From positions 1 to 64,000 of the forward strand of contig JAFMKA010000003.1 of NCBI GenBank assembly GCA_017853175.1: DNA of 64,000 bases, given 5' to 3'. A program made the position numbers and the translations under genes. Below the pieces are notes generated by a model. The model saw only the letters and a list, made by a program, of their open reading frames with translations. It searched no databases and was not told the DNA's origin. Below, one piece after another: positions 46,094 to 57,262 of the stretch (its first letter is position 1; every line of letters starts with the position of its first letter). Source of the DNA: Steroidobacteraceae bacterium. Its GTDB lineage: Bacteria > Pseudomonadota > Gammaproteobacteria > Steroidobacterales > Steroidobacteraceae.

Positions 46094-47020
46094 GTGAAGG
46101 AAAGTCAACGAAACGAGACGGAATCAGTCGTCGTTCCCGATCCGGCGATCCTGCGCTTTCTCGATGTGATCTGGATGGAGCGGGGTCTCGCGGCCAATAC
46201 GTTGGCCGCCTATCGAGCCGACTTGCTCGCCCTGCAGCATTGGCTTGAGGGTCGCGGCTCGTCGCTCAAATCCGTAACCCGGGCCGATGTGCTCGACTTC
46301 GTCGCCGCGCGAGTGACGGCCGGAGCGCGACCGCGCTCGACGGCGAGGCAGTTATCCGCATTTCGTCGTTTCTTCAGGCAGCAAGTGAGAGACGGTGCGC
46401 GGCGCGACGATCCCACGGCGGAGGTCGCGATGCCTCGCACCGGTCGGCCCTTACCGAAATCCTTGAGCGAACGAGATGTCGAAGCGCTGCTCGGTGCTCC
46501 GCGCATCGAAGATCCCCTCGGGTTCCGTGATCGCACGATGCTCGAGTTGCTGTACGCCACGGGCCTGCGCGTTTCCGAACTCGTCGGTTTGCGCCATGCG
46601 CAAGTGAACCTCAATCAGGGCGTCGTGCGTGTCGTGGGCAAAGGCAACCGCGAGCGCCTCGTGCCGCTCGGTGCCGAAGCCATCGATTGGCTAAGGCGTT
46701 TCGAGCAGGGCGCTCGGCGAGAGATCCTCGGAGAGCGACGCACCGATCATCTCTTTCCGACTCGACGAGGCGAAGCGATGACGCGTCAGGCGTTCTGGAA
46801 TCTCATCAAGCGGCATGCGCAAACGGCCGGTATCGACAAGCCGCTCTCGCCGCACACGCTGCGCCATGCGTTTGCGACCCATCTGCTCAATCATGGGGCT
46901 GACCTGAGAGTGGTGCAGATGCTGCTCGGTCACGCGGATCTCTCCACCACCCAGATCTACACCCATGTTGCTCGCGAGCGCATGAAAAGCCTGCATGCCG
47001 CGCACCATCCCCGAGGGTGA
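46094..47020 (+). CDS. xerD: Site-specific tyrosine recombinase XerD
   Basis: XerD with XerC resolves chromosome dimers at dif. The protein has 308 residues from GTG 46094. The N-terminal core-binding domain (about 18-100) contains LAANTLAAYRADL, and the catalytic domain has the Arg in ATGLRVSEL, a Lys in RVVGKGNRERLVPL, HTLRHAFATHLL (His and Arg), GHADLSTTQIY with the nucleophilic Tyr. GTG 46085 is an alternative start; a weak TATCCT box at 46078-46083 would place transcription after it. Other XerD-dif parts are not in the window. Confidence 0.92.
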   Translation: MKESQRNETESVVVPDPAILRFLDVIWMERGLAANTLAAYRADLLALQHWLEGRGSSLKSVTRADVLDFVAARVTAGARPRSTARQLSAFRRFFRQQVRDGARRDDPTAEVAMPRTGRPLPKSLSERDVEALLGAPRIEDPLGFRDRTMLELLYATGLRVSELVGLRHAQVNLNQGVVRVVGKGNRERLVPLGAEAIDWLRRFEQGARREILGERRTDHLFPTRRGEAMTRQAFWNLIKRHAQTAGIDKPLSPHTLRHAFATHLLNHGADLRVVQMLLGHADLSTTQIYTHVARERMKSLHAAHHPRG

Positions 47021-47060
47021 CTCGCAGCGAGTGCTTGGGTACGGAGCGAAGCCAGGGCTC

Positions 47061-47076
47061 TGTTAGACTTCAGCCC
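47061..47076 (+). promoter_or_regulatory. Extended -10 (TGT-TAGACT) 7 nt before the dsbC start
   Basis: TAGACT at 47064-47069 is preceded by TGT and followed by 7 bases and ATG 47077. There is no Shine-Dalgarno. This is a possible leaderless promoter in the 56-base xerD-dsbC gap. Confidence 0.45.
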
Positions 47077-47802
47077 ATGAAACAAGGATTTTTAGCTCTG
47101 CTCGCGATCGTCGTGTCGCTGCCGCTCGTGGGTGCTGCTCAGCCGAAAGCAGCGGCTGCTGATCCGCGTGTCGAGATTTCGAAACGCTTTCCGGGCAGTC
47201 GCCCCGAAGATTTTCGCGCCTCGCCCTTGCCGGGCATCTTCGAATACGCCAACGGCGCAGACCTGCTTTACGTGAGTGCAGACGGCAAGTTCGCGATCGC
47301 CGGCGATCTTTTCGATGTGGCGAACGAAGACAACCTTAGCGAGAAGCGCCGGCGCGAACTGCGGCTCGCGCTCGTCAACAAGGTTCCCGAAACCCAGATG
47401 GTGATCTTTGGTCCGCGTAACGCGCGGCACACGGTCACGGTGTTCACCGACATCGACTGTGCGTACTGCCGCAAGTTGCATTCTGAGATCGCGCGGTACA
47501 ACCAGCTTGGCATCCGCGTGCGCTATTTGTTCTATCCGCGAGAAGGTCCGGACTCCGAGTCCTGGACCAAGGCCATCGCGGTGTGGTGCTCGCCCAATCG
47601 CAACGAGGCCATGACGCGCGCCAAGAAGGGTGAAAACATCGGCTCGCCGAAGTGTGCGTCGAACCCGGTCGCCAAAGATTACGAACTTGGACGAGATGTC
47701 GGATTGCGAGGAACGCCCGCCATCGTGACGGCGGACGGCGACCTGCTGCCGGGCTATGTGCCGCCCGACATGCTGCTCAAGAGGCTCGAGACGAAAGGCT
47801 GA
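47077..47802 (+). CDS. dsbC: Thiol:disulfide interchange protein DsbC
   Basis: DsbC is a periplasmic disulfide isomerase, kept reduced by DsbD. The protein has 241 residues: a signal peptide (about 1-21, cleavage after VGAA), the dimerisation domain (about 28-90) and a thioredoxin domain with active site CAYC at 128-131, where most family members have CGYC. A second pair (Cys171, Cys193) and the cis-Pro in RGTPAIV are present. LptD, with its essential disulfides, is a likely client. ATG 47077 is chosen; an in-frame upstream start at 47017 lacks signal-like sequence. Confidence 0.92.
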   Translation: MKQGFLALLAIVVSLPLVGAAQPKAAAADPRVEISKRFPGSRPEDFRASPLPGIFEYANGADLLYVSADGKFAIAGDLFDVANEDNLSEKRRRELRLALVNKVPETQMVIFGPRNARHTVTVFTDIDCAYCRKLHSEIARYNQLGIRVRYLFYPREGPDSESWTKAIAVWCSPNRNEAMTRAKKGENIGSPKCASNPVAKDYELGRDVGLRGTPAIVTADGDLLPGYVPPDMLLKRLETKG

Positions 47803-47817
47803 GCGCGATCAGCGCTC
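47801..47817. terminator. Hairpin spanning the dsbC/fdxA convergent stops
   Basis: GAGCGC-gatca-GCGCTC is a 6-bp stem with a 5-base loop; the dsbC TGA and the fdxA TGA (on minus) lie at its edges and in its loop. No T-tract follows on either strand. Confidence 0.4.
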
Positions 47818-48132
47818 GAGTAATTTGAGTTTGTCCGGCTTGCCTTGCCACTCTTTGGCATCGGCAGGGGGCTCGCCTTTTTCAGTGATGACCGGCCACT
47901 TGCGCGCGAGTTCGGCGTTGAGGGCCGTGAACTGCTGCTGGTCCGCAGGCACTTCGTCTTCTGAAAAAATGGCTTCGGCCGGGCACTCGGGTTCGCAAAG
48001 CGTGCAGTCGATGCACTCATCCGGATCGATGACGAGGAAGTTCGGTCCTTCATGGAAGCAGTCGACGGGGCACACCTCGACACAGTCCATGTATTTGCAC
48101 TTGATGCAGTTTTCGGTGACGACGAAGGTCAT
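47809..48132 (-). CDS. fdxA: Seven-iron ferredoxin FdxA
   Basis: This [3Fe-4S][4Fe-4S] ferredoxin has 107 residues. Cluster ligands are in [18 protein letters not shown] near the start and [16 protein letters not shown] near residue 40. The C-terminal extension (about residues 60-107) is typical of FdxA from proteobacteria. Physiological partners are not known with certainty. It is not the [2Fe-2S] ferredoxin of isc operons. It converges with dsbC. Confidence 0.95.
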   Translation of the reverse strand: MTFVVTENCIKCKYMDCVEVCPVDCFHEGPNFLVIDPDECIDCTLCEPECPAEAIFSEDEVPADQQQFTALNAELARKWPVITEKGEPPADAKEWQGKPDKLKLLER

Positions 48133-48204
48133 GAGTTACCCCGGAAACACGATGGCCCGAACTTTATCTCGCTGCGACGGGCTCTGCCAGAGTCTGGTGT
48201 GACG

Positions 48205-48771
48205 TTAACCCGGCGTTGACAGGCCGAGCTCCGCCGTGCGGCGATCGAACTCGGTGAAATAATGATTTTCGACGCCCTTGGTGCGGTCGTCGAAATAACG
48301 GCGCAACGCATATTCGGTGCTCGGAAAAGCGATGTCCGCCCAAGGAATGTCGCGCTCCTCGACGAGGTGCGCTTCGAGGCTTTCGGTGCCCGCGCCAAAT
48401 TGCGGCGAGCGCATGCGAGCCCTGAAGAAAACGTGGACCTGATGTGCGTGCAGGATGTGGACGATCGCGAGCAGCGAGCCGATCTCGACGTCGGCGAGCG
48501 CTTCTTCATACGACTCGCGCGCGGCAGCCTGCTGCAAGGTTTCGTTGTTTTCCATGAAGCCAGCCGGGAAGGTCCAGTATCCGAGCCGAGGCTCGATGGC
48601 TCGCCGGCAAAGCAGAATCTTGCCCGAAGGGTCTTCGGGGACGCAGCCAACGACGATCTTCGGATTTTGGTAATGAACGACGTGGCAGGCCGGACACACG
48701 TGCCGCGGCAGGTGCTCGCCCTCGGGGACTCGCACCACGACGGCGGTGCCACAGTTGCTGCAGTATTTCAT
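48205..48771 (-). CDS. Nudix hydrolase with N-terminal zinc ribbon
   Basis: This 188-residue protein has a zinc ribbon (CSNCG near residue 4 and CPAC near 26) followed by a Nudix domain. The Nudix box is GFMENNETLQQAAARESYEE near residue 70, with an Ala where the second Gly is usual. Zinc-ribbon Nudix proteins include NADH pyrophosphatases, but this one is shorter than NudC, so the substrate is undetermined. It lies 11 bases downstream of tRNA-Leu on the same strand and may be read through from the tRNA promoter. Confidence 0.88.
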   Translation of the reverse strand: MKYCSNCGTAVVVRVPEGEHLPRHVCPACHVVHYQNPKIVVGCVPEDPSGKILLCRRAIEPRLGYWTFPAGFMENNETLQQAAARESYEEALADVEIGSLLAIVHILHAHQVHVFFRARMRSPQFGAGTESLEAHLVEERDIPWADIAFPSTEYALRRYFDDRTKGVENHYFTEFDRRTAELGLSTPG

Positions 48772-48782
48772 TCGTTAAGCGG

Positions 48783-48869
48783 TGGTGCCGGGAGAGGGAA
48801 TCGAACCCACACTCTGTCGCCAGAACCGGATTTTGAGTCCGGCGCGTCTACCAGTTCCGCCATCCCGGC
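48783..48869 (-). tRNA. tRNA-Leu (anticodon CAA)
   Basis: On the minus strand an 87-base class II tRNA folds with acceptor stem GCCGGGA/TCCCGGC, a D-arm with GGTAGAC, an anticodon stem CCGGA/TCCGG around loop CTCAAAA (anticodon CAA, reads UUG), a long variable arm and TTCGATT in the T-loop. The discriminator base is A and CCA is encoded. It is divergent from queA. Confidence 0.95.
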
Positions 48870-48916
48870 GTATCGACCAAGACGCAAGTATACGTGAAAC
48901 CCCGCGCGGCCTTCCC

Positions 48917-48929
48917 TAACATGCGCGGC
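48917..48929 (+). promoter_or_regulatory. -10-like TAACAT box 7 nt before the queA GTG (possible leaderless promoter)
   Basis: TAACAT at 48917-48922, then 7 bases, then GTG 48930. The ATG at 48921 overlaps this box, so if the box is real the start must be GTG 48930. That agrees with homology to the QueA N-terminus. Confidence 0.4.
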
Positions 48930-51125
<2,196 letters not shown>

Positions 51126-51170
51126 CCGCGGCCTTTTTCAGCCCGACCCACTACCCGAGGACCCGATCCC

Positions 51171-51497
51171 ATGAACGGACTGATCCCCGAGGCCTATGCC
51201 CAGGCCGGCGGCGCCGCCCCCGGCGGACAACTCGCACCGTTGCTCATGATGGTGCTGTTCATCGTCATCTTCTATTTCCTGCTCATTCGTCCTCAGCAAA
51301 AGAAGGCGAAAGAGCATGCGGCCATGCTCGGCAAGCTCTCCTCGGGCGACGAGGTGGTGACGGCGGGCGGCATCGTCGGCAAAGTCACTGAAGTTCAGGA
51401 AGGCTTCGTGACCCTCGAAATCGCCGAAGGCGTGCGCATCAAGGTTCAAAAGTTTCAGGTTAGCTCGCTCGTGCCGAAGGGCACGCTCAAGGGCTGA
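51171..51497 (+). CDS. yajC: Sec translocon accessory protein YajC
   Basis: YajC is a single-pass membrane protein bound to SecDF. The protein has 108 residues with one helix (about 18-40, LLMMVLFIVIFYFLLIRPQQ) and the KKAKEHAAMLGKLSSGDEVV...GGIVGKV cytosolic part. The N-terminal stretch is Gly/Ala-rich. It lies 3 bases before secD. Confidence 0.95.
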   Translation: MNGLIPEAYAQAGGAAPGGQLAPLLMMVLFIVIFYFLLIRPQQKKAKEHAAMLGKLSSGDEVVTAGGIVGKVTEVQEGFVTLEIAEGVRIKVQKFQVSSLVPKGTLKG

Positions 51498-51500
51498 TCC

Positions 51501-53369
51501 ATGCTCGAGTTCGCTCGCTGGAAATACGCGCTCGTCGCTCTGGTTCTCGTACTGGCGGCGGTATTTGCACTCCCGAACGTATTCGGTGAAGACGCCGCAC
51601 TGCAGGTTGCTCGCAAAGATCGCGGCGCCGTAGAGGCGAGCGGACAGCGGGAAGTCGAAGAGTTGCTGCGCAGCAAGGGCGTGACGGTCTCGCGCAGCTA
51701 CGTCGACGACGGTCGACTGATGCTGCACTTCGACGCCGTGCCTGAGCAATTGAAAGCGCGCGATCTCGTCAACGAAAACTTCTCGCGCGATTACGTCACG
51801 GCGTTGTCGTTCGCGTCGCGAGCGCCCGATTGGTTGCGTGGTATCGGCTTGCGACCCATGCCGCTCGGTCTCGATCTTCGCGGCGGTCTCTACTTGCTGT
51901 ATCAGGTCGACGTCGACGGCGCGGTCGCGCAGCTGCTCGAGGTCTACGAGCAGGATTTGCGTCGCGCGCTCGGGCAGGACAACGTCGCCTTCATCGATGT
52001 CGTCCAGGTCGCCGAAGGGACGGCGAAGCCGAACGGCATTCGCGTGTTGTTGCCCGAAGGTGCCAACGACGATGCGGCCCGTGCTGCGGTTCGTCGCGTA
52101 CTGCCTGATCTTTCGGTGTCGTCGATCGCGGGTGCCGCGGGCCCCGTGCTGCAAGTGTTGCTGACCGACGCTCAGATCAAGGAGCGTCAGGACTACGCGA
52201 TTTCGCAGAACCTGACCACCATCCGCAATCGTGTGAACGAGCTCGGCGTATCCGAACCTGTGGTGCAGCGCCAGGGCATCGATCGCATCGCCGTGCAGTT
52301 GCCCGGTGTTCAGAACTCGGCGGAAGTCAAAGATATCCTCGGCAAGGTGGCGACCCTCGAGTTCCGTCTCGTCGATATTCAGAACAGCGTGTCCGAGGCC
52401 GTCCAACGCGGCCGCGCCCCCTTCGGCTCCAAGCTTTACGAGTCGCGCGAGGGTCAGCCGGTTCTGCTGAAGCGCGACATCATCGTCACGGGCGATCAAC
52501 TCGTCGACGCCACGACGGCGGCGACCGACCAAGGACCCGGCGTGTCGGTGAAGCTCGATGCCTCGGGCGGCGAGGAGATGCTGCGCACGACGCGAACCAA
52601 TCTCGGCAAGCCGATGGCCGTGGTGTTCATCGAGCAGCGTCGTGAGGAAGTCGATGTCGACGGCCAGAAAGTGCAGCGCGATATCAAGGAAGAGAAGGTC
52701 ATCAATCAGGCGACCATCCAGGGCGTGTTCTCGAACAGCTTCCAGATCACCGGCCTCGGTGTGAACGAAGCTCGCGAACTCGCGCTGCTCCTGCGCGCAG
52801 GCGCGCTCGCGGCACCGATCTTCGTCATTGAGGAGCGGGTGGTCGGCCCGGGTCTCGGTAAAGAAAACATCGAGAAGGGCGTCACCGCACTCGTCCTCGG
52901 CATGGCGCTCCTCTTCGTGTTCATGCTCGCGTACTACAAAGTATTCGGTCTCGTCGCCAACATCGTGTTGCTGACGAACGTCGTGCTGCTTGCCGCATTG
53001 CTCACCATGTTTAAAGCCGCGCTATCGCTGCCCGGTATTGCCGGTATCGTGCTGACGGTCGGTATGGCGGTCGATGCCAATGTGCTCATCTATGAGCGTA
53101 TTCGTGAGGAGTTACGCAACGGCGTCACGCCGCAGACGGCAATTGCCAAGGGCTTCGAGAAGGCGTTCTCGGCGATCGCCGACTCCAACATCACCACCCT
53201 GATCGCGGGTGTCGTGCTGTGGGCTTTCGGAACGGGCCCGATCCGCGGGTTTGCTGTAGTGCTTTCGCTCGGCATTCTCACCTCGATGTTCACGTCGCTG
53301 CTCGGCAGTCGCGCATTGCTCACCCTGATGTACGGTGGTGCGCGACGTCCTGAAAAGCTGTCGATCTGA
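51501..53369 (+). CDS. secD: Protein translocase subunit SecD
   Basis: SecD uses the proton gradient with SecF to complete export of proteins through SecYEG. The protein has 622 residues: first helix near residue 10, LGLDLRGGLYLLYQVD (D1 motif near 115), a large periplasmic domain, then five C-terminal helices with GAPIFVIEERVVGPGLG-like and AVDANVLIYERIREEL (D5-type motif near 520). The start follows yajC by 3 bases. Confidence 0.97.
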   Translation: MLEFARWKYALVALVLVLAAVFALPNVFGEDAALQVARKDRGAVEASGQREVEELLRSKGVTVSRSYVDDGRLMLHFDAVPEQLKARDLVNENFSRDYVTALSFASRAPDWLRGIGLRPMPLGLDLRGGLYLLYQVDVDGAVAQLLEVYEQDLRRALGQDNVAFIDVVQVAEGTAKPNGIRVLLPEGANDDAARAAVRRVLPDLSVSSIAGAAGPVLQVLLTDAQIKERQDYAISQNLTTIRNRVNELGVSEPVVQRQGIDRIAVQLPGVQNSAEVKDILGKVATLEFRLVDIQNSVSEAVQRGRAPFGSKLYESREGQPVLLKRDIIVTGDQLVDATTAATDQGPGVSVKLDASGGEEMLRTTRTNLGKPMAVVFIEQRREEVDVDGQKVQRDIKEEKVINQATIQGVFSNSFQITGLGVNEARELALLLRAGALAAPIFVIEERVVGPGLGKENIEKGVTALVLGMALLFVFMLAYYKVFGLVANIVLLTNVVLLAALLTMFKAALSLPGIAGIVLTVGMAVDANVLIYERIREELRNGVTPQTAIAKGFEKAFSAIADSNITTLIAGVVLWAFGTGPIRGFAVVLSLGILTSMFTSLLGSRALLTLMYGGARRPEKLSI

Positions 53370-53394
53370 CGCAGCGCCCAAGGAGTATCCGGTC

Positions 53395-54330
53395 ATGGAA
53401 TTCTTCAAGAGCAACAGCCGCATCGCCTTCATGAGCCCGCGGAAGTTGTGGTACGCCGTTTCCGCAGTGCTGTTCGTTTTGTCGATCGTGGCCTTGTTGA
53501 CCAAGGGGCTCAATCTCGGCGTCGACTTCACGGGTGGCATCACGGTCGAAGCGAAGTTCACCACTGAGGCGAAGCCTGACGCGTTGCGGGCGGGGCTCGA
53601 GGGAGCCGGCTTCAAAGATGTGCAGGTGCAAAACTTTGGCTCCTCGCGCGACGTCGCGATTCGTCTGCCGCCCCCCGAGGGTCAGTCGGCCGATCAGATT
53701 CGTGGAGAAATTGAAGGTGTGCTGAAAGCCGCAGATCCCAATGTCTCGGTCAGTCGTCTCGACGTGGTCGGCCCTCAGGTGGGTGCCGAGCTGCGAAATT
53801 CGGCAGTCGTGGCGCTCATCTCGACCTTGGTGCTGATCTTTATTTACGTGTTCATCCGCTTCCACGCTTGGCAGTTGTCCGCCGGCGCGATTTTTGCGGC
53901 GATCCACGACCCTGTCATCGTGCTCGGTTTCTTTGCGGTCACGGGCATCGTGTTCGACCTGTCGGTCATCGCTGCGCTGCTCGCGGTCATCGGTTACTCG
54001 CTCAACGATACCGTGGTGGTGTTCGATCGTATTCGCGAGCGCTTCGAGGCCAACAAACGCCTCGCGCCGGACGAAGTACTCAATCAGTCGGTCAACCAGA
54101 CCCTCTCGCGCACCATCATGACGTCGTTGACCACCTTGATCGTGGTCGTCGTGCTCTTGTTGCTCGGTGGGCCGGTATTGCAGCCGTTCTCGGCGGCCCT
54201 GATCGTGGGAATCTTGGTCGGTACCTATTCGTCGATCTACATCGCCTCGGCCGTCGCGCTCGATTGCGGTCTGACCGCCGAAAGCCTATTCCCGACCCGC
54301 AAGAAGCTCGCCATCGACGATCTGCCCTGA
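53395..54330 (+). CDS. secF: Protein translocase subunit SecF
   Basis: SecF is the partner of SecD. The protein has 311 residues with NLGVDFTGGITVEAKF (D1-like motif near 38), VGPQVGAELRNSAVVAL near 125, and VIGYSLNDTVVVFDRIRE near 200. ATG 53395 has AAGGAG 9 bases upstream; an in-frame ORF extending to 53335 overlaps secD and is not family-like. Confidence 0.97.
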   Translation: MEFFKSNSRIAFMSPRKLWYAVSAVLFVLSIVALLTKGLNLGVDFTGGITVEAKFTTEAKPDALRAGLEGAGFKDVQVQNFGSSRDVAIRLPPPEGQSADQIRGEIEGVLKAADPNVSVSRLDVVGPQVGAELRNSAVVALISTLVLIFIYVFIRFHAWQLSAGAIFAAIHDPVIVLGFFAVTGIVFDLSVIAALLAVIGYSLNDTVVVFDRIRERFEANKRLAPDEVLNQSVNQTLSRTIMTSLTTLIVVVVLLLLGGPVLQPFSAALIVGILVGTYSSIYIASAVALDCGLTAESLFPTRKKLAIDDLP

Positions 54331-54338
54331 CGGGGCAG
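54322..54338 (+). terminator. Weak hairpin at the secF 3' end
   Basis: CTGCCC-N5-GGGCAG spans the secF stop codon. It lacks a T-run. A TACAAT at 54363-54368 just after it may be a -10 for the permease gene, without a good -35. Confidence 0.3.
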
Positions 54339-54411
54339 TAGCGGCCGGGCGGCCCACCCCCCTACAATCGGCCGAATCAAAATCGGGCGATACAGCCTGA
54401 GGGGGAAAGTC

Positions 54412-55902
54412 ATGAACTGGCGAATCAAACCGCTCGACGACATTTTGGCCAACGCCGAACGTCGGAGTCTCAAGCGCTCTCTCGGTGCTTTTCAGCTCAC
54501 CATGATGGGCGTCGGCGCCATCATCGGCACGGGCATTTTCGTGCTCACGGCAGAGGCCGCCCAAAAGGCCGGTCCCGGCATGATGCTCTCCTTCGTCATC
54601 GCGGGCTTCGTCTGCGCAGTGGCGGCGTTGTGCTACGCGGAGCTCGCCTCGATGGTGCCGGTCTCCGGATCTGCCTATACCTACTCGTACGCAGTCATGG
54701 GCGAAATGATCGCCTGGATCGTGGGTTGGGCCTTGGTGCTCGAATATGCGGTCGCGGCAAGTGCCGTGTCGGTCGGGTGGTCCAATTATTTCGTCGGGCT
54801 CATGGAGCGTAGCATCGGTCTCGATATACCCGATGCAATTACCAAAGGGCCTTACGCCGGCGGAATTATGAACGTGCCGGCCGCAGCCATCGCGCTGCTC
54901 GTGACGTCGCTGCTCGTAATCGGTACGCGCGAGAGCGCGACCGTCAATGCGTTCTTGGTGGTCATCAAGGTGACCGCGCTCAGCATTTTCGTCGTGCTCG
55001 CGCTGCCCGTCGTCTCGGGTGCCAACTTTGAACCCTTCGCGCCGAACGGATTCTGGGATGCGACGGGTCTCGGTATCGCCGGTGCCGCAGCGTCCATCTT
55101 CTTTGCGTACGTCGGTTTCGATGCGGTCTCGACGGCCGCAGAAGAAACCACCAATCCGCAGCGCAATATTCCGATCGGCCTCATCGGTAGCCTCGCGCTC
55201 TGCACGATTTTCTATCTGCTCGTATCGGCGGGCGTCGTCGGATCAATCGGCGCTCAGCCGGTCGTCGATGCGATGGGACGAGCGGTGCCGCCGGGAAGCC
55301 CCGAGTTCGCGACCATCTGCGCGCTGCCCGAGAACGCACAGGCGCTCGCCTGCAGCGGTGAGCCGCTCGCATTCGTGCTCGATCTGCTCGGCTGGGACAA
55401 GGTCTCGCAGTTGATTGGTCTCGCGGCGTTCCTTGCGCTGCCCTCGGTCATTCTCATGATGCTCTTCGGTCAGACGCGCATCTTCTTCGTGATGGCGCGA
55501 GACGGTCTGCTGCCGGGCGCCGATACGCTCACCAAGGTTCACCCGAAGTTCAACACGCCGTACGTCGTGACGCTCATCACGGGCATCGCCGTGACGATCT
55601 TCGCCTCGTTCTTCCCGGTGGGCGTGCTCGCGGATATCGCCAACAGCGGTACCTTGTTCGCATTCCTCGCAGTGTCGATCGGCGTGCTCGTCCTGCGCGT
55701 ACGCGAACCCAACCGTCCGCGTCCGTTCAAAACGCCTGCGGTATGGGTCGTGGGTCCGCTGTCGCTGGCGGGCTGCGGCTTCCTGTTCTTCTCGTTGCCG
55801 CCGGCGACGCAGCTCACGTTCCTCTACTGGTCGATCGCGGGTCTCGTGGTCTACTTCGCATACGGGTTCTGGAAGAGCCCGCTCGCGAAGTCGCGCGGCT
55901 GA
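54412..55902 (+). CDS. APC-family amino acid permease (cationic amino acid transporter type)
   Basis: This is a secondary amino acid transporter of 496 residues with 12 or more predicted helices. GVGAIIGTGIFVLTAEAA near residue 34 is the APC TM1 unwound-helix motif; SMVPVSGSAYTYSYAVMGE near 80 and FFAYVGFDAVSTAAEETTNPQRNIP near 225 follow. It resembles CAT/YhdG-type permeases. A periplasmic loop (about 285-325) has two Cys (ICALPE and ACSGEP). A GAGGGG Shine-Dalgarno precedes ATG 54412. The substrate is not determined. Confidence 0.88.
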   Translation: MNWRIKPLDDILANAERRSLKRSLGAFQLTMMGVGAIIGTGIFVLTAEAAQKAGPGMMLSFVIAGFVCAVAALCYAELASMVPVSGSAYTYSYAVMGEMIAWIVGWALVLEYAVAASAVSVGWSNYFVGLMERSIGLDIPDAITKGPYAGGIMNVPAAAIALLVTSLLVIGTRESATVNAFLVVIKVTALSIFVVLALPVVSGANFEPFAPNGFWDATGLGIAGAAASIFFAYVGFDAVSTAAEETTNPQRNIPIGLIGSLALCTIFYLLVSAGVVGSIGAQPVVDAMGRAVPPGSPEFATICALPENAQALACSGEPLAFVLDLLGWDKVSQLIGLAAFLALPSVILMMLFGQTRIFFVMARDGLLPGADTLTKVHPKFNTPYVVTLITGIAVTIFASFFPVGVLADIANSGTLFAFLAVSIGVLVLRVREPNRPRPFKTPAVWVVGPLSLAGCGFLFFSLPPATQLTFLYWSIAGLVVYFAYGFWKSPLAKSRG

Positions 55903-55914
55903 TCTGCGCTCTTC

Positions 55915-57231
55915 ATGGCGGAGTCTGATACCAAGCTCGCCAACCGCATCCTGCTCGGCCTCGTCATCGGGGCCGCGGCAGGGGCGCTGACGCTCGTGTT
56001 GGGCGGCCCCTTTCCGGCGCTGCTCGAAGGGGCTCGCAGCGTCTCGTCGCAGGTGTTCGATCCGATCGGGCAAATATTTCTGCGCATGCTGTTCTTCGTG
56101 GTGATGCCGCTGGTGTTTGCCTCGCTCGCGGCGGGCGTCGCGCAGTTGGGTGAGCTCACGCGTCTCGGTCCGTTAGCAGTTCGCACCTTCACGCTGTTCT
56201 TCATGAACATGTCGATCGCTTGCGTGCTAGGCCTCGTCATGATGAACGTGGTCCAGCCGGGCGGCGCGGTCGACACCGAAACCAAGGCGCGTCTGCTCGA
56301 GGAATATGGCTCGGCCTCCGGCAAGCTCATCGAGAAGCAGGCGGCGCAGCCCGACATGACCTTCCAGACCGTCGTCGACATGTTCATGCCGCGTAACTTG
56401 CTCGGCGCGATCACCGGGCACGACCGGTCGATGCTTGGCGAAGTATTGCCACTCATTCTTTTCGCGATCCTGCTCGGTGCAGCGGCGCTGCAGATGCAGT
56501 CGAGGCGTCGCGAGCAGTTGCAGTCGGGGCTCGAGCTCATCACCGAGCTCATGACGGGCATCGTTCGCTTCGCGCTGAAGCTCGCGCCCATCGCAGTGCC
56601 GGTGATGATCTACAGCGTCGTCGTCAAAATTGGTTGGGATATTCTCATCGCACTCAGCGTATTCGTGATCGGCTGCCTCGTCGTCATGATGGTGCATCTG
56701 TTCGGCACCATGTCGCTGTGGCTCAAACTATTCTCTCGTTTCGGTCCTCTCGAGTTTTGGCGCACCATTCGTCCTGTGCTCGTCACTGCTTTCTCGACGA
56801 GCTCGAGTAGCGCGACTTTGCCGGCCGCGCTGGCGTCGTCTCGAGATGATCTCGGCATCAAGCCGACGACCGCCGGCTTCGTCTTGCCGCTCGGCACCAC
56901 CATGAACATGGCCGGCACAGCGCTTTACGAAGGCTGTGTCGTGCTCTTCGTGGCTCAAGTGTTCGGTATTTCTCTTGGTATGGGCGAACAGATCACGCTG
57001 TTGTTGCTCGCCGTTCTCGGTGCCGTCGCGGCGGCTGGCATCCCCGGAGGTTCCTTGCCCATCATTGCCGGGTTGCTGATCACTTTTGGTATCCCGCCGG
57101 AGGGGATCGGTATCGTTCTCGGCGCCGATCGCCTGCTCGATATGACCCGCACGATGGTGAATGTCGGCGCCGACATGGTGACCACCGCGGTGGTCGATGC
57201 GCTGGAGCGCAAAGGCTCTGGAGAGGGATGA
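55915..57231 (+). CDS. Dicarboxylate/amino acid:cation symporter (DAACS family)
   Basis: This Glt/DctA-type symporter for glutamate, aspartate or C4-dicarboxylates has 438 residues. FLRMLFFVVMPLVFASLAAG near residue 57, the serine-rich hairpin TSSSSATLPAAL near 298, LGTTMNMAGTALYEG near 323, and AGIPGGSL with a C-terminal ADRLLDMTRTMVNVGAD are typical. Start ATG 55915 lies 12 bases after the permease stop, with no clear Shine-Dalgarno. Likely co-transcribed. Confidence 0.92.
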   Translation: MAESDTKLANRILLGLVIGAAAGALTLVLGGPFPALLEGARSVSSQVFDPIGQIFLRMLFFVVMPLVFASLAAGVAQLGELTRLGPLAVRTFTLFFMNMSIACVLGLVMMNVVQPGGAVDTETKARLLEEYGSASGKLIEKQAAQPDMTFQTVVDMFMPRNLLGAITGHDRSMLGEVLPLILFAILLGAAALQMQSRRREQLQSGLELITELMTGIVRFALKLAPIAVPVMIYSVVVKIGWDILIALSVFVIGCLVVMMVHLFGTMSLWLKLFSRFGPLEFWRTIRPVLVTAFSTSSSSATLPAALASSRDDLGIKPTTAGFVLPLGTTMNMAGTALYEGCVVLFVAQVFGISLGMGEQITLLLLAVLGAVAAAGIPGGSLPIIAGLLITFGIPPEGIGIVLGADRLLDMTRTMVNVGADMVTTAVVDALERKGSGEG

Positions 57232-57262
57232 CCGCGGTCGGCGTGCTGGAGGTGCTGGCTCC

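Noticed and set aside
46094-47020. Tyrosine recombinase as a sign of an integrated element
   Set aside because: All features match housekeeping XerD, and there are no att repeats or phage or plasmid genes around it.
51138-52532. 464-residue minus-strand frame opposite yajC/secD
   Set aside because: It is antisense to two certain genes, with typical shadow composition.
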